Of a stretch of 64,000 nt of DNA, positions 17,346 through 25,592 are shown piece after piece. The stretch spans positions 2,229,210 through 2,293,209 of the forward strand of contig NZ_KV917381.1 of assembly GCF_002019795.1 (NCBI RefSeq). Reading direction: 5' to 3'. Positions within the stretch are counted from its first letter, which is position 1; every line of letters starts with the position of its first letter. This DNA comes from Bacillus alkalicellulosilyticus (lineage in GTDB: Bacteria > Bacillota > Bacilli > Bacillales > Bacillaceae_F). The translations under genes were made by a program, and so were the position numbers. The notes below the pieces were generated by a model. It did no database searches, was not told the DNA's origin, and saw only the letters and a list, made by a program, of their open reading frames with translations.

Positions 17346-17492
17346 TTAGTGTGTTGAAATGTTGCTTTCTAAAGGGTTTCGCTGTTCATTCATATTATTT
17401 TTCGAAGATAGATTGTTCGAAATCAGATTGATTAGTAAAAATATTATAATAATTATCCAAAAAAACCATTGTTTCCAAATAGGTTTTTTCAT
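17346..17492 (-). CDS. 48-aa single-span membrane peptide
   Basis: A short frame from ATG 17492 with GGGAGTG about 9 nt upstream. The N-terminus MKKPIWKQWFFW is basic-aromatic, then comes one hydrophobic span of about 14 residues rich in Ile and Leu, then a polar Asn/Ser/Glu-rich tail. The layout suggests an inner-membrane small protein with a positive-inside N-terminus. It lies between the GH43 terminator and the YceI operators on the minus strand. Function unknown. Confidence 0.55.
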   Translation of the reverse strand: MKKPIWKQWFFWIIIIIFLLINLISNNLSSKNNMNEQRNPLESNISTH

Positions 17493-17546
17493 AATAAAAG
17501 CACTCCCGTATATATATGATTAAAAAAAGCTTTGGTATATAAAATT

Positions 17547-17578
17547 CCCCCTAAGGTAAAACCGATTACCTTAGAGGG
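17547..17578 (-). terminator. Terminator after the GH43 gene
   Basis: A 12-bp hairpin (CCCCCTAAGGTA / TACCTTAGAGGG, one mismatch) lies 34 nt beyond the GH43 stop, followed on the minus strand by AATTTTATATA. Confidence 0.75.
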
Positions 17579-17611
17579 AGCATAACATTTTAACCTAATC
17601 TCTTTCAAACC

Positions 17612-19159
17612 TTACAAACCTACATACTCAAACCAGTCAAAATCTGCTGTGTTGGAGCTATTACTTCCGTTCGCACTTGCATATAAGCCAATTACAGTAC
17701 CAACAAAACCACCTGCGACATCAGTGCTTAAAATTCTACCGTCGACATTTTCAAGTAGTGGTATATAATCCGTTTGGGATTTACCGTAATAGAAACTATA
17801 GTCTTGTCCATATGTTTCAATTTTTAAGTATAATCCTTTAGAATCAATAGGGCTCTCCGCCAGAACTTCTTTTTCTCCAGCTTGATACTTAATTAATTGA
17901 ATTACGTTATTACCTCCGTTTTGTGTTGAAACAAACTGATAGTTAAATTCTTCGCTTTGAAATAACACAATACCTGCTGTTTCATTATCAGCCGTTGGAG
18001 AAAACTCCATGTAGGTTGATGCAACAAAATTGATGTGTTGTTGTCTTCTCGCTACAAAGCTTGGTAAAGTTGATTCAGTTACCATATCAGGACGAAGTTT
18101 TAATCGTAGGTAACCAGGTTTCTCCGTTAAGCTATACGTCTCTTCTCTAGGCGTACGTAAAATGTTCCATCTTAAATCAAGCGTATCTTCCGTAAAATGG
18201 TCACACGCCGGATGGATTACAGGTTTAGTTTCCGGTAGGTCTGGTACGGGATAAGACATTTCTAATTTTCCAGTTCCTGGGCTCATAATTGGCCAACCAT
18301 CTTCCCAAATGACCGGAAGCAAGAATGTTTCTCTTCCTAGGTTACGATAATATCCTCCATAAATTCGGGATGCTAGTCCAATCGCCCACCATTCTCCATT
18401 TTGTGTTTCCACTAAGTCACAATGACCAACATTAACGACAGGATACTCTCTACCAAAATGGCGATGAGTCATGATTGGGTTAGCTTTATTTCCAACATAA
18501 GGACCTGTAACCGACTCACTGCGCGCTATTGAAACAGCATGTTCATGGCCGGTACCTGCCTCTGAAATCATAAGATAGTACATGCCATTTATTTTATAAA
18601 TATGAGGACCTTCTGGCCAAATCACATCACGTAAAGCGCCACGCCATAAGCCAATAGAATCTCCTACTAAGCTCATTGTTTCTAAATCAAACTCTTGTAA
18701 CCACACTTCCCAGTTCCCGCTATATTTCTCTCCTTCTGGAGCTGGTCGTGTTCCATGGTAATAAACTTTCCCGTCATCATCAAAGAACAGAGAAGGGTCA
18801 ATTCCTGGAGCATCTAGATAATAAGGGTCAGACCAAGGACCAGCAGGATCGGTAGCAGTCACGACAAAGTTTCCGCCTTCTTCCACATTCGTTGTGATCA
18901 TATAAAATACGCCTTCGTGGTGGCGAATGGTCGGAGCAAAAATACCTCGTGACACACCTTGTCCATCTAGTGGTAGTTGTGATGGTCTATCTAAAACATG
19001 ACCAATTTGTTTCCAATTGACTAAGTCACGGCTGTGAAAAATCGGTACTCCTGGAAAGTAAGAAAATGATGAAGTGACTAAGTAATAGTCTTCACCTACT
19101 CTGCAAAGGGATGGATCTGGGTAAAAACCGGGTAAAATCGGATTTTGAAACGTTTTCAT
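17612..19159 (-). CDS. Glycoside hydrolase family 43 beta-xylosidase/alpha-arabinofuranosidase
   Basis: A 515-residue GH43 enzyme with an N-terminal five-bladed beta-propeller (about 1-310) and a C-terminal beta-sandwich (about 320-515) as in family beta-xylosidases. Candidate catalytic residues are Asp15 in GFYPDPS (general base), the Asp in GIDPSLFFD and the Glu in WPEGPHIY (general acid). No signal peptide, so it is cytosolic and probably acts on imported xylo- or arabino-oligosaccharides. I chose ATG 19159, with AGAGGTG about 9 nt upstream; the GTG at 19171 lies inside that site. A cre-like sequence (13 of 14 positions) overlaps the first codons, which would allow CcpA control. Confidence 0.9.
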   Translation of the reverse strand: MKTFQNPILPGFYPDPSLCRVGEDYYLVTSSFSYFPGVPIFHSRDLVNWKQIGHVLDRPSQLPLDGQGVSRGIFAPTIRHHEGVFYMITTNVEEGGNFVVTATDPAGPWSDPYYLDAPGIDPSLFFDDDGKVYYHGTRPAPEGEKYSGNWEVWLQEFDLETMSLVGDSIGLWRGALRDVIWPEGPHIYKINGMYYLMISEAGTGHEHAVSIARSESVTGPYVGNKANPIMTHRHFGREYPVVNVGHCDLVETQNGEWWAIGLASRIYGGYYRNLGRETFLLPVIWEDGWPIMSPGTGKLEMSYPVPDLPETKPVIHPACDHFTEDTLDLRWNILRTPREETYSLTEKPGYLRLKLRPDMVTESTLPSFVARRQQHINFVASTYMEFSPTADNETAGIVLFQSEEFNYQFVSTQNGGNNVIQLIKYQAGEKEVLAESPIDSKGLYLKIETYGQDYSFYYGKSQTDYIPLLENVDGRILSTDVAGGFVGTVIGLYASANGSNSSNTADFDWFEYVGL

Positions 19160-19316
19160 TTTTCTATTCACCTCTAAGTTAGTTTCTTTGAATCAAAAAT
19201 ATGTATTACTTAAATGGCTATAAAAATCATTGTAGCATTTCTTGATAAAGAAAAACATATTCAAACTTTATATATTATCTAAAAAACTATGTAGCTTTAT
19301 AGTAAAGATATAGGGT

Positions 19317-19352
19317 GGCACTGTAAAAAGTTGTACTGACTATTTCAGTGCC
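19317..19352. terminator. Hairpin repeat R2 (MATE-gene terminator)
   Basis: GGCACTG / CAGTGCC arms with the AAAAAGTT half of the inner module and a partly degenerated partner. It lies between the MATE gene stop at 19410 and the GH43 promoter region, flanked on the plus side by a T run. Confidence 0.6.
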
Positions 19353-19409
19353 TTCTGTTTTTTTAACCTTTTATCCCACTGTTTTCCTTAATTCTTTTCT
19401 TTATTGTGC

Positions 19410-20780
19410 TTACGCAGTCTCTTCAATTTCTTTTTTCTCATGTTTTACAAGGGCTTTTTGTTCCCACTTTCTCGTTTTCCAACGACCATATAATAAAATT
19501 CCTCGAAGCCATTCATCCGCTATAAATGCGATCCATATCCCAATTAGCCCGAAGCCCCAATGAATTCCTAGTAAATAATATAAAGGTACACTAAACAACC
19601 AAATGACTGTCACAGAAACAATCATCATATACCGTGCATCTCCTGCACCTTGTAGAGTGGCCCCATATATTAAGTTTAAGCAACGACCGGGCTCAAGTAA
19701 AAAACCCATTAGCAAAAGAGTAGCTCCCATGTATATAATTTCAGGGTCACTTGTAAACAAGCCTAGCAATGGCTCTCTTAATAAATAGATAATAAGTGTC
19801 GTTCCCATTGCCATTAGGATACTCCAACGACCATTACGAAGTGCTTGTTTATAAGCTTCATCCATTTTACCTGCACCAATTAAGTGACCGATAATAATTT
19901 GAGAACCTCTTCCTAACGAAATCCCCAAAATCATAACGAAAAAGAGAATATTTATCGTATAAATCCGAGTCGCTAACATTTGAGTCCCTAATAGCGTAAT
20001 AAACGCAGTTACAACAATTTGACTACTAGAATACGAGATAATCGTCATAGACGAAGGAATCCCAATGCTAAGTATTTTCTTAATTCGTTCTTTTTGCCAT
20101 CTTATTAATTCGGACCATTCAATTTTTAACTTGACGCGATAATAGAGCATTAAACCATAAGCAATCATCGCTAGAAACTGACTAATGGCCGTTGCGATAG
20201 CTACCCCTGGTACTCCAAGCTTAGGTACTCCAAAAGCTCCAAAGATGAACAAATAATTCCCAATAATATTTAAGATATTCATTCCAACGGAAACATACAT
20301 CGTCTCTTTCGTAAAGCCATGCGTTTGTATAATCGCAGACATTGTTACACAAAGTGCTTGGAAAACAAGGGCTCCACCAACAATCATCAAATACACTCTT
20401 GCTTCTTGAAATAAGTGAGGTTCTAACTGAAACAACCCAAGTAGTTGTCGACTAAACAAAACCACTAACGTTGCAATTAACAGACCAAATAAAAAGTTCA
20501 TGGAAATAGCATTGGCTGTCAGTTTTCGGATTTCCCCATATTTTTTTGCACCTAAATACTGCGCAACAACAATTGCACACCCTGTTGCGACAAATTGAAA
20601 GAGAAAAAATAAAAACATGACTAATTGATTGGCAACGCCAACAGCGGCTACCGCTTCATCCGATACTTTACTTATCATAAATGTATCAGCGGTCCGTAAC
20701 GAAAAGTGCAACAAAGTCTCAATGAATATTGGCCACGTTACAGCTATAATTGATAATTTTTTTACCTCTGGTGTAGTCAT
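19410..20780 (-). CDS. MATE-family multidrug/cation efflux protein
   Basis: A 456-residue MATE transporter with twelve hydrophobic segments in two six-helix repeats. It exports cationic drugs or metabolites using a sodium or proton gradient. Internal repeat features include the helix-1 region TWPIFIETLLHFSLRTADTFMIS and VGVANQLVMF. I chose ATG 20780 because AAGGGGAA lies 4-8 nt upstream; the frame continues upstream to 20879 without a site. The untranslated leader contains a 9-bp hairpin (20819-20842) and an upstream 19-nt palindrome (20914-20932), suggesting regulated expression. Confidence 0.9.
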   Translation of the reverse strand: MTTPEVKKLSIIAVTWPIFIETLLHFSLRTADTFMISKVSDEAVAAVGVANQLVMFLFFLFQFVATGCAIVVAQYLGAKKYGEIRKLTANAISMNFLFGLLIATLVVLFSRQLLGLFQLEPHLFQEARVYLMIVGGALVFQALCVTMSAIIQTHGFTKETMYVSVGMNILNIIGNYLFIFGAFGVPKLGVPGVAIATAISQFLAMIAYGLMLYYRVKLKIEWSELIRWQKERIKKILSIGIPSSMTIISYSSSQIVVTAFITLLGTQMLATRIYTINILFFVMILGISLGRGSQIIIGHLIGAGKMDEAYKQALRNGRWSILMAMGTTLIIYLLREPLLGLFTSDPEIIYMGATLLLMGFLLEPGRCLNLIYGATLQGAGDARYMMIVSVTVIWLFSVPLYYLLGIHWGFGLIGIWIAFIADEWLRGILLYGRWKTRKWEQKALVKHEKKEIEETA

Positions 20781-20818
20781 AACATTCCCCTTAAACGTAG
20801 TATGTAAAAATGAAGAAG

Positions 20819-20932
20819 TGGTCTCGAAGGAAAGACCACTTTTAATAAACGGAAAATAGTATTGTTGCTTAGCTGGCATTAAATTTCTAGATTTTTAAAT
20901 TAATAGGATAAATACTATTTTATAAAAATAGT
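20819..20932 (-). promoter_or_regulatory. Leader hairpin and upstream palindrome of the MATE gene
   Basis: A perfect ACTATTTT-ATA-AAAATAGT palindrome at 20914-20932 could be a repressor operator. Downstream in the leader, AAGTGGTCT/AGACCACTT (about 20817-20842) forms a 9-bp stem whose minus-strand 3' side is pyrimidine-rich (CTTCTTCATTTTT), similar to a weak attenuator. No leader peptide with a good ribosome binding site is seen. Confidence 0.4.
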
Positions 20933-21004
20933 GGAGGAATGAAAAGGCGTTTCTTTATTTTAAGTTAATTTCACAAAATGTACTTACTATCTTTTTTATA
21001 GTAC

Positions 21005-21286
21005 TTAACCAAAAAAGATTCGGTCTATTTCTGGAATCGGCCCACTAAAAAATAAGGATGCATGTGGATTTAGATGCGGTGCAGTTTTTTGCTGTGCTTT
21101 TGCTTTAATTGTCTTTTGAGGAATCGAATACTGTTGTTGTCCTTCCCAAAAAGAAGGATACATGTTTCCATAAGGACTCTGTTGATAACCCAAGTATGGT
21201 GCTTGGTAGGGGTATTGTCCATAGGTAGGCATTTGCATGTGGTTGAAGAAGTTAGAGTATTGAGAGTATGGGTATACGGCTAACAA
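21005..21286 (-). CDS. Tyr/Pro/Gln-rich small protein, probably spore coat-associated
   Basis: A 93-residue protein whose first half is built of Tyr-Gln-Pro-Gly-Met repeats (QMPTYGQYPYQAPYLGYQQS), followed by a basic segment and the C-terminal block LFFSGPIPEIDRIFFG. Such composition is typical for Bacillus spore-coat or YppG-like proteins. It starts at TTG 21286 with AAGGAGG 8 nt upstream. It stands alone between the MATE gene and a composite repeat. I cannot name the family with confidence. Confidence 0.7.
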   Translation of the reverse strand: MLAVYPYSQYSNFFNHMQMPTYGQYPYQAPYLGYQQSPYGNMYPSFWEGQQQYSIPQKTIKAKAQQKTAPHLNPHASLFFSGPIPEIDRIFFG

Positions 21287-21399
21287 TGGTAAAACCTCCT
21301 TACTTTTCTAGATATTTTACCCTATGCTGTTGTACCATTCACGCTACTCTTTCCCTAAAAAATAGTGATCTACCTATAAAAAAAGAGAGTTAGACTGGG

Positions 21400-21553
21400 A
21401 CAGAAATAGCTAAACCATCTGCACAGGCTTCACTCGCCACAAAACAAAGCCCGTTGTGAGATACCCACTCACTTCAGCAAGTTGTGGCGGTTTCGCTCAT
21501 TGCTTAGAGGGTGGGTCAAAAGGCAAAAAACCTTTTGGCCCACCCTCACCCTC
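21400..21553. repeat. Composite intergenic repeat R3 with hairpin
   Basis: It contains CTTCAGCAAGTTGTG and GTGGCGGTTTCGCTCATTGC (from 21484), as in R1, then a 17-bp hairpin (arms 21507-21523 and 21531-21547, one G-T pair) with the GGGTCAAAAGG outer-module sequence. It lies behind the PH-domain gene (stop 21579) on the minus strand and probably serves as its terminator. Confidence 0.8.
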
Positions 21554-21578
21554 TTCTTTATGAAGATATGACTTAGTG

Positions 21579-21965
21579 TTATTTCAATACATAAGCAGCT
21601 AATACACTTTGAAGTTCATAAATATTTAAGTTTTTGTTAAACTGTTTTTGAATAGGGGCAGAATTTCCTGAAATCCATATTTTAAGTTCAGCATCTAAAT
21701 CGAAGTTCCCAGCAGTTTCAATGCTAAAATGAGTTATGTTTTTATATGGAATTGAATGAAGCTCTACCTTTTTTCCTGTAAGTCCTTGTTTATCTACAAG
21801 GATGAGGCGCTTGTCTGTAAAAAGAAATAAATCTCGAATTAGCTTGTATGCTTTCTCAATTTGTTCATTAGCGGTTAAAACTTTTGAAAATTCTTTTTGT
21901 ACTTCGCTAACATTAACTTCTGAAGCATTTCCCATTATACCGTCTAAAAAACCCACAACATCCAC
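21579..21965 (-). CDS. Bacterial PH-domain protein (bPH_1/DUF1696 type)
   Basis: A 128-residue protein consistent with a single bacterial pleckstrin-homology domain. Typical features are an N-terminal helix, EKAYKLIRDLFLFTDKRLILVDKQGLTGKK and the IPYKNITHFSIETAG segment, closing with a helical ELQSVLAAYVLK. Homologues such as YvbH form ring-like oligomers in solution; the cellular role is not established. It is cytosolic, with no signal or membrane segment. The ATG at 21965 has GGGAGTG upstream. Confidence 0.87.
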   Translation of the reverse strand: MDVVGFLDGIMGNASEVNVSEVQKEFSKVLTANEQIEKAYKLIRDLFLFTDKRLILVDKQGLTGKKVELHSIPYKNITHFSIETAGNFDLDAELKIWISGNSAPIQKQFNKNLNIYELQSVLAAYVLK

Positions 21966-22016
21966 TCCCTTTGGAAAATAATAGTATTTTATCTTTGGTT
22001 TTAAGTATACATTTAT

Positions 22017-23432
22017 TTAAAACGTTGTTAGCTTTGTTTTCTTTTGAAACCGAAATAGATACGTTTTATATTGATTAAAATCCTTTAAATAATGACTATG
22101 ATGAACGGTATAGTTGGCATCTTCATTGTTCCATAGTTTAGAAAAGTAATCAGACACTTCTTGTATGATATCTTGTTCTGTTGGTGCTTTTATCTTAAGG
22201 CTTGTATCTAAATTAAAATCATCTAAATTCCTTCGCGTAAAGTTTGCTGAACCACCAACAATCGTGCTAACATCTTTCCGTTTAATTAACATTAATTTAC
22301 TATGGTATTGTTCATCGTGTGTATTATACCAGCGAACGTTTATATATTCATTTCCATACTTCAAAAGGTCATAGGCAACTGGCCGATTTGGAATCCCAAT
22401 GTTTTCATTTCCAAAGACCGTTTCGTTAGGGTCTAATATGATGTTTATATGGACGCCTCTCTCACTCGCGTCTACTAAAGCATTGATAACATCGCTTTCA
22501 GATAAGTTAAACATTCCAATAAAAATAGTATCGTCAATCGTCGTATCATCAATTTCTTCTATAAGATTTTTACGAATTGCTCCTTCAGTTAGTAATTGCA
22601 CCTCAATGTTCCCGTCTTCTTCTTTTGATTTAGGATACCTTGGTAATAAAGTGCCTCCTGAAAAATTTGCGACAGCTTGTTCGGATTGCAAGACGTCTCT
22701 TATGATATCACCCTTGACCACAAAAGCAATATTTGAATGAAATCCACTTGCGTCATGAGCGTTCGCAGATGTAACCATAACTTCTTTTTCCGTAGCAATT
22801 ATTTTTCGATGATTCCCTTTTAAATTTAACATCTTTAAATAAGAGCCTAATGTGACATTCGGTGAACTATCAGCAAATGGATTTGTTATCCAACCTTCCC
22901 CCTTCTTTCCGAAAACATGAAGGAAAGAGCGCCAATACCCAGAATATATCGGATTGGAGTCACGTAACGGGGTTAAATTCGTTAAAATGACTTCTATGCC
23001 ATTTTCCTCAAGCTTTTCTAGATGTCCATTTGGATGTGACTTATACGTAGTATTGATTTCATCGGTAATAAATACAATTTCAATATCTGGTGACTTTTCC
23101 TTTTTATCTAATAGCGCTAGTGTAATGTCATCAGTTATTTCAGGATACTCTTTATCATTATCATGTTTATCATTGAATAAGAACATATCAAATAAAATAA
23201 AATCCTCTGCATTATCAATCATGTCGAGGACCCTATCAAAGATTTGGTGGTCGTGCTTTATTTCTCCTTTTTGTTCATACGTAAGATCTTGAAGGAAGTC
23301 AACATGTGATACGTGGTATGGATTCCCTTCAAGAGAGAGCCCTTTTGGAATAGGTTTAAATAAACCATAGACCGTATAACCAAAGACAACCAATATAAAA
23401 CAAAGGAATACAAACGTGAACAATTTTCGCAT
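22017..23432 (-). CDS. Phospholipase D-superfamily protein, membrane-anchored (cardiolipin-synthase-like)
   Basis: A 471-residue protein with an N-terminal membrane anchor (about 4-26) and two PLD half-domains. The second HKD-type motif YHSKLMLIKRKDVSTIVGGSANFT is canonical (HxK, then GSxN); the first, GNHRKIIATEKEVMVTSANAHD, is the shorter variant. The architecture resembles extracytoplasmic PLD-like phosphodiesterases and cardiolipin synthases, but the two-helix N-terminus of Cls is missing. GAGGAGG lies 4-5 nt before ATG 23432. It precedes the PH-domain gene by 51 nt on the same strand. Confidence 0.85.
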   Translation of the reverse strand: MRKLFTFVFLCFILVVFGYTVYGLFKPIPKGLSLEGNPYHVSHVDFLQDLTYEQKGEIKHDHQIFDRVLDMIDNAEDFILFDMFLFNDKHDNDKEYPEITDDITLALLDKKEKSPDIEIVFITDEINTTYKSHPNGHLEKLEENGIEVILTNLTPLRDSNPIYSGYWRSFLHVFGKKGEGWITNPFADSSPNVTLGSYLKMLNLKGNHRKIIATEKEVMVTSANAHDASGFHSNIAFVVKGDIIRDVLQSEQAVANFSGGTLLPRYPKSKEEDGNIEVQLLTEGAIRKNLIEEIDDTTIDDTIFIGMFNLSESDVINALVDASERGVHINIILDPNETVFGNENIGIPNRPVAYDLLKYGNEYINVRWYNTHDEQYHSKLMLIKRKDVSTIVGGSANFTRRNLDDFNLDTSLKIKAPTEQDIIQEVSDYFSKLWNNEDANYTVHHSHYLKDFNQYKTYLFRFQKKTKLTTF

Positions 23433-23539
23433 AGTTCCTCCTCATCCTTTTTTAAATAGTATCCCGATTATTGACATCATTCATTCTGTTTTGGTATCAA
23501 TTATGAGAGAACAAGACTTTACCGCTGGTGCGTAAAATA

Positions 23540-23583
23540 GAGGGAACCGAAAAAGTTTAAAACCTAACTTTTTCAGTTCCCTC
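23540..23583. terminator. Hairpin repeat R4 (terminator of the 23593 flavoprotein gene)
   Basis: An 18-bp stem GAGGGAACCGAAAAAGTT / AACTTTTTCAGTTCCCTC with an 8-nt loop, a member of the inner-module family, located 10 nt beyond the stop of the minus-strand gene. Confidence 0.8.
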
Positions 23584-23592
23584 GTAAAAAAC

Positions 23593-24735
23593 CTAATTGT
23601 CGTTTTTATTATATAATTCAATATCCTCAAATGGTTTAAATGAAATAGCTTGGTACGACTGCTTTTTCTCGTTTGTAAGGATTGATAATAGTCTTCCGCT
23701 CAACCTATTTATATTAAAGCCCCCAGGAGTTAGAATCACTCTTCCAAGAATGGAATCAAGCCCCTCCACTAACATGTCATATTGCTCATTACCCATATTT
23801 TCAAGTGCGTTTCGTAACGCAAGGGACCATTTATATTCTTTATCATGTTGCTTCATCAACGTATGGTAATCTTTATTATGAACAATGGAATCGGCTGCGT
23901 AAATACCAGTTAATAATGCATTATGCAATCCGAATCCCATCGAAGGAGTAGCACAACCTACTGCATTTCCTATCAAAAGTAAGTTATCGGTTGAGTACAT
24001 TTTAGGCTGGCCAATAGCAAAGTTTTTCACATGATGAATCTGTTTAAATGCAACATCTGTTCCAAATTGATCTTTCACAAAAGCATCCCATCCTGCATGA
24101 ATATCAAATTCTCTATCAGGTGTGGCTACGCTAATCATCGACGTGGATTCATCTAGGACTAATTGAAACGAATATCCCTTTGAAGCAAACCGGTCATTAA
24201 ACCACATTTTTGTTTGCTTTTCATTAAATTGTCCAGATATCAGCGCATGTATTATATCAACATATCGATCAATTCGAACATTTAGTTCAGTCGGTACGTC
24301 TTGTAAACGACCCGTCGCTAGTATTACTTTGTCATATTTATCTTTAATTTCATGATAATGAACCGTATGGTTGCAATATATGTTTGAGGAAATATGTTTC
24401 GCTAGCTGTTTCTCCAAAGAATTTTCATGATTCCCTCTAACAACAACATGCCCTAAAAACCCTTGATAGCTATAACTTTTACTCGGTCCATTTGTGATAG
24501 AGGAGTAAATTGTATGTTGTGGAAGCAAATACATTTTATATTCACTAGCTAAGTGAGAAAATAAATCACCAATCGGTCGATGGAAAAGCTCTGAGACAAA
24601 CTCTAAAAAAATATTTGCCCCACCTACATCTGATTTAGTTTCAAAAATATCAATGCTTCCTTCCAAATTTTGTTGCTCTAGTCTGTAGGCACAAGCAAGG
24701 CCAGATAAACCCGCTCCAATTATCGCTACTTTCAT
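23593..24735 (-). CDS. FAD-dependent oxidoreductase of unknown substrate (paralogue of the 55086 gene)
   Basis: A 380-residue flavoprotein with the Rossmann motif VAIIGAGLSGLACAYRLEQ at the N-terminus and a late FAD block NLLLIGNAVGCATPSMGFG. The architecture is that of the geranylgeranyl-reductase/monooxygenase superfamily. It shares HRPI-D, GFLGHV--RG, and GIYAADSIV--DY patterns with the product of 55086-56246 over its whole length, so the two are paralogues. ATG 24735 with AAAGGGTG 7 nt upstream is preferred over the longer frame. The substrate is not known. Confidence 0.82.
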   Translation of the reverse strand: MKVAIIGAGLSGLACAYRLEQQNLEGSIDIFETKSDVGGANIFLEFVSELFHRPIGDLFSHLASEYKMYLLPQHTIYSSITNGPSKSYSYQGFLGHVVVRGNHENSLEKQLAKHISSNIYCNHTVHYHEIKDKYDKVILATGRLQDVPTELNVRIDRYVDIIHALISGQFNEKQTKMWFNDRFASKGYSFQLVLDESTSMISVATPDREFDIHAGWDAFVKDQFGTDVAFKQIHHVKNFAIGQPKMYSTDNLLLIGNAVGCATPSMGFGLHNALLTGIYAADSIVHNKDYHTLMKQHDKEYKWSLALRNALENMGNEQYDMLVEGLDSILGRVILTPGGFNINRLSGRLLSILTNEKKQSYQAISFKPFEDIELYNKNDN

Positions 24736-24796
24736 TAAAACGCACCCTTTACATTTAATACCCTTAGTTTTAAACTCTTTAAAAATTATATACTCT

Positions 24797-24925
24797 AAGA
24801 AAAACGGCAAAGCCGTTTTTCTTAAAAGAACTGAGCTGAGCCGCTACCCTGTTTTGATGTTAAACAAAAGTGGGTTCCTTTTGTTTGACGTGTAGCGAAC
24901 GAAGCCAGTGCCCTTCATCGAATAA
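24797..24925. repeat. Structured intergenic repeat, family 2 copy B
   Basis: A 12-bp hairpin with GGC-AAA-GCC at its tip (24797-24823), then a nested palindrome: CGCTAC (24842-24847) with GTAGCG (24892-24897) around a stem of AAACAAAAG / CTTTTGTTT (about 24862-24886). The closing GAAGCCAGTGCCCTTCATCG parallels AGAGCCATCGCCCTTGATTG in copy A at 10739-10758. Confidence 0.65.
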
Positions 24926-24967
24926 ACAAATAAAATCCAAAGCAGTATTGATTATATAAAAAAAAAC

Positions 24968-24993
24968 ACCTATGGTTTTTTTACACCATAGGT
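24968..24993 (-). terminator. Terminator after the 51-aa small protein gene
   Basis: A 9-bp hairpin ACCTATGGT / ACCATAGGT followed on the minus strand by GTTTTTTTTT, 29 nt past the stop at 25022. Confidence 0.8.
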
Positions 24994-25021
24994 ATGTTTA
25001 TTTACATAATAATATTCTAAT

Positions 25022-25177
25022 CTACTTGTGGTTTTTCTTGTTTTTTGATTTCTTAGGTTTAGCTACTTTTACTTTTTGACCATGGTCACTCGTTAATTCA
25101 GAAGCAAACTCTTGACTGACCTCATCGCTGCCTAATACCAAGTCTAAAGGTTCTCCGCGATGTTTATGATGTGGCAT
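25022..25177 (-). CDS. 51-aa His/Lys-rich small protein, probably sporulation-related
   Basis: A short frame starting MPHHKHRGEPLDLVLGSDEV at ATG 25177 with GGAGGAG 6 nt upstream, ending in a Lys/Asn-rich tail (KPKKSKNKKNHK). It is hydrophilic with an acidic middle and a strongly basic end, like minor small acid-soluble spore proteins. It lies 36 nt downstream of the SASP gene on the same strand and has its own terminator. The family is not recognised. Confidence 0.7.
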   Translation of the reverse strand: MPHHKHRGEPLDLVLGSDEVSQEFASELTSDHGQKVKVAKPKKSKNKKNHK

Positions 25178-25213
25178 ATCATCTCCTCCTTCGAAAAGTA
25201 GTATTTCCTCTAT

Positions 25214-25486
25214 TTATTTTTTTAAGTTGTTTTGTGCCATTCTAATCATTTCCTTAACCATACTTCCCCCAATTGTGCCTCCAACCTTGCCTGCTTGTTT
25301 AGATGTGAGCGTTCCGTTATACCCTTTCTGTAAAGGAACATTGAGCTCATTTGCTACCTCGTATTTCACATCGTTCGGATCATTTGATTGATTGAGATAC
25401 CCCTTTTGTCTCATCACATTTTGCTTTAAGTGATTTAAAGCTTGGCGTGCCTCTGGGACGAGAATCCGGTTATTTCTCCTGGCCAT
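25214..25486 (-). CDS. Alpha/beta-type small acid-soluble spore protein
   Basis: A 90-residue alpha/beta-type SASP that coats and protects DNA in dormant spores. Signature blocks are KYEVANELNVPLQKGYNGTLTSKQAGKVGG, which includes the GPR protease cleavage region near YEVANEL, and MVKEMIRMAQNNL at the C-terminus. It is longer at the N-terminus than classical SspA/SspB because of the basic segment ARRNNRILVPEARQAL. The second ATG (25486) is better spaced from GGAGG than the first (25489). Expected expression is in the forespore under sigma-G; I did not identify the promoter. Confidence 0.93.
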   Translation of the reverse strand: MARRNNRILVPEARQALNHLKQNVMRQKGYLNQSNDPNDVKYEVANELNVPLQKGYNGTLTSKQAGKVGGTIGGSMVKEMIRMAQNNLKK

Positions 25487-25540
25487 CATTATTCCTCCTA
25501 TTCGGATTTATTTATTCAATTTATTTTTCCCATTCCCACA

Positions 25541-25582
25541 GAAAAAACGCTTGAGAGATTATGCCGGTCTCAACAAGCGCTT
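25541..25582 (-). terminator. Terminator after the alpha/beta hydrolase gene
   Basis: Arms AACGCTTGAGAGA (25546-25558) and TCTCAACAAGCGCTT (25568-25582) form an imperfect hairpin followed on the minus strand by GTTTTTTC; 11 nt beyond the stop at 25593. Confidence 0.75.
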
Positions 25583-25592
25583 CAATGCCTAT

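Noticed and set aside
20781-20879. 33-codon N-terminal extension of the MATE transporter
   Set aside because: No ribosome binding site at 20879, a hairpin within the extension, and a strong AAGGGGAA site before ATG 20780, where a normal MATE N-terminus begins.
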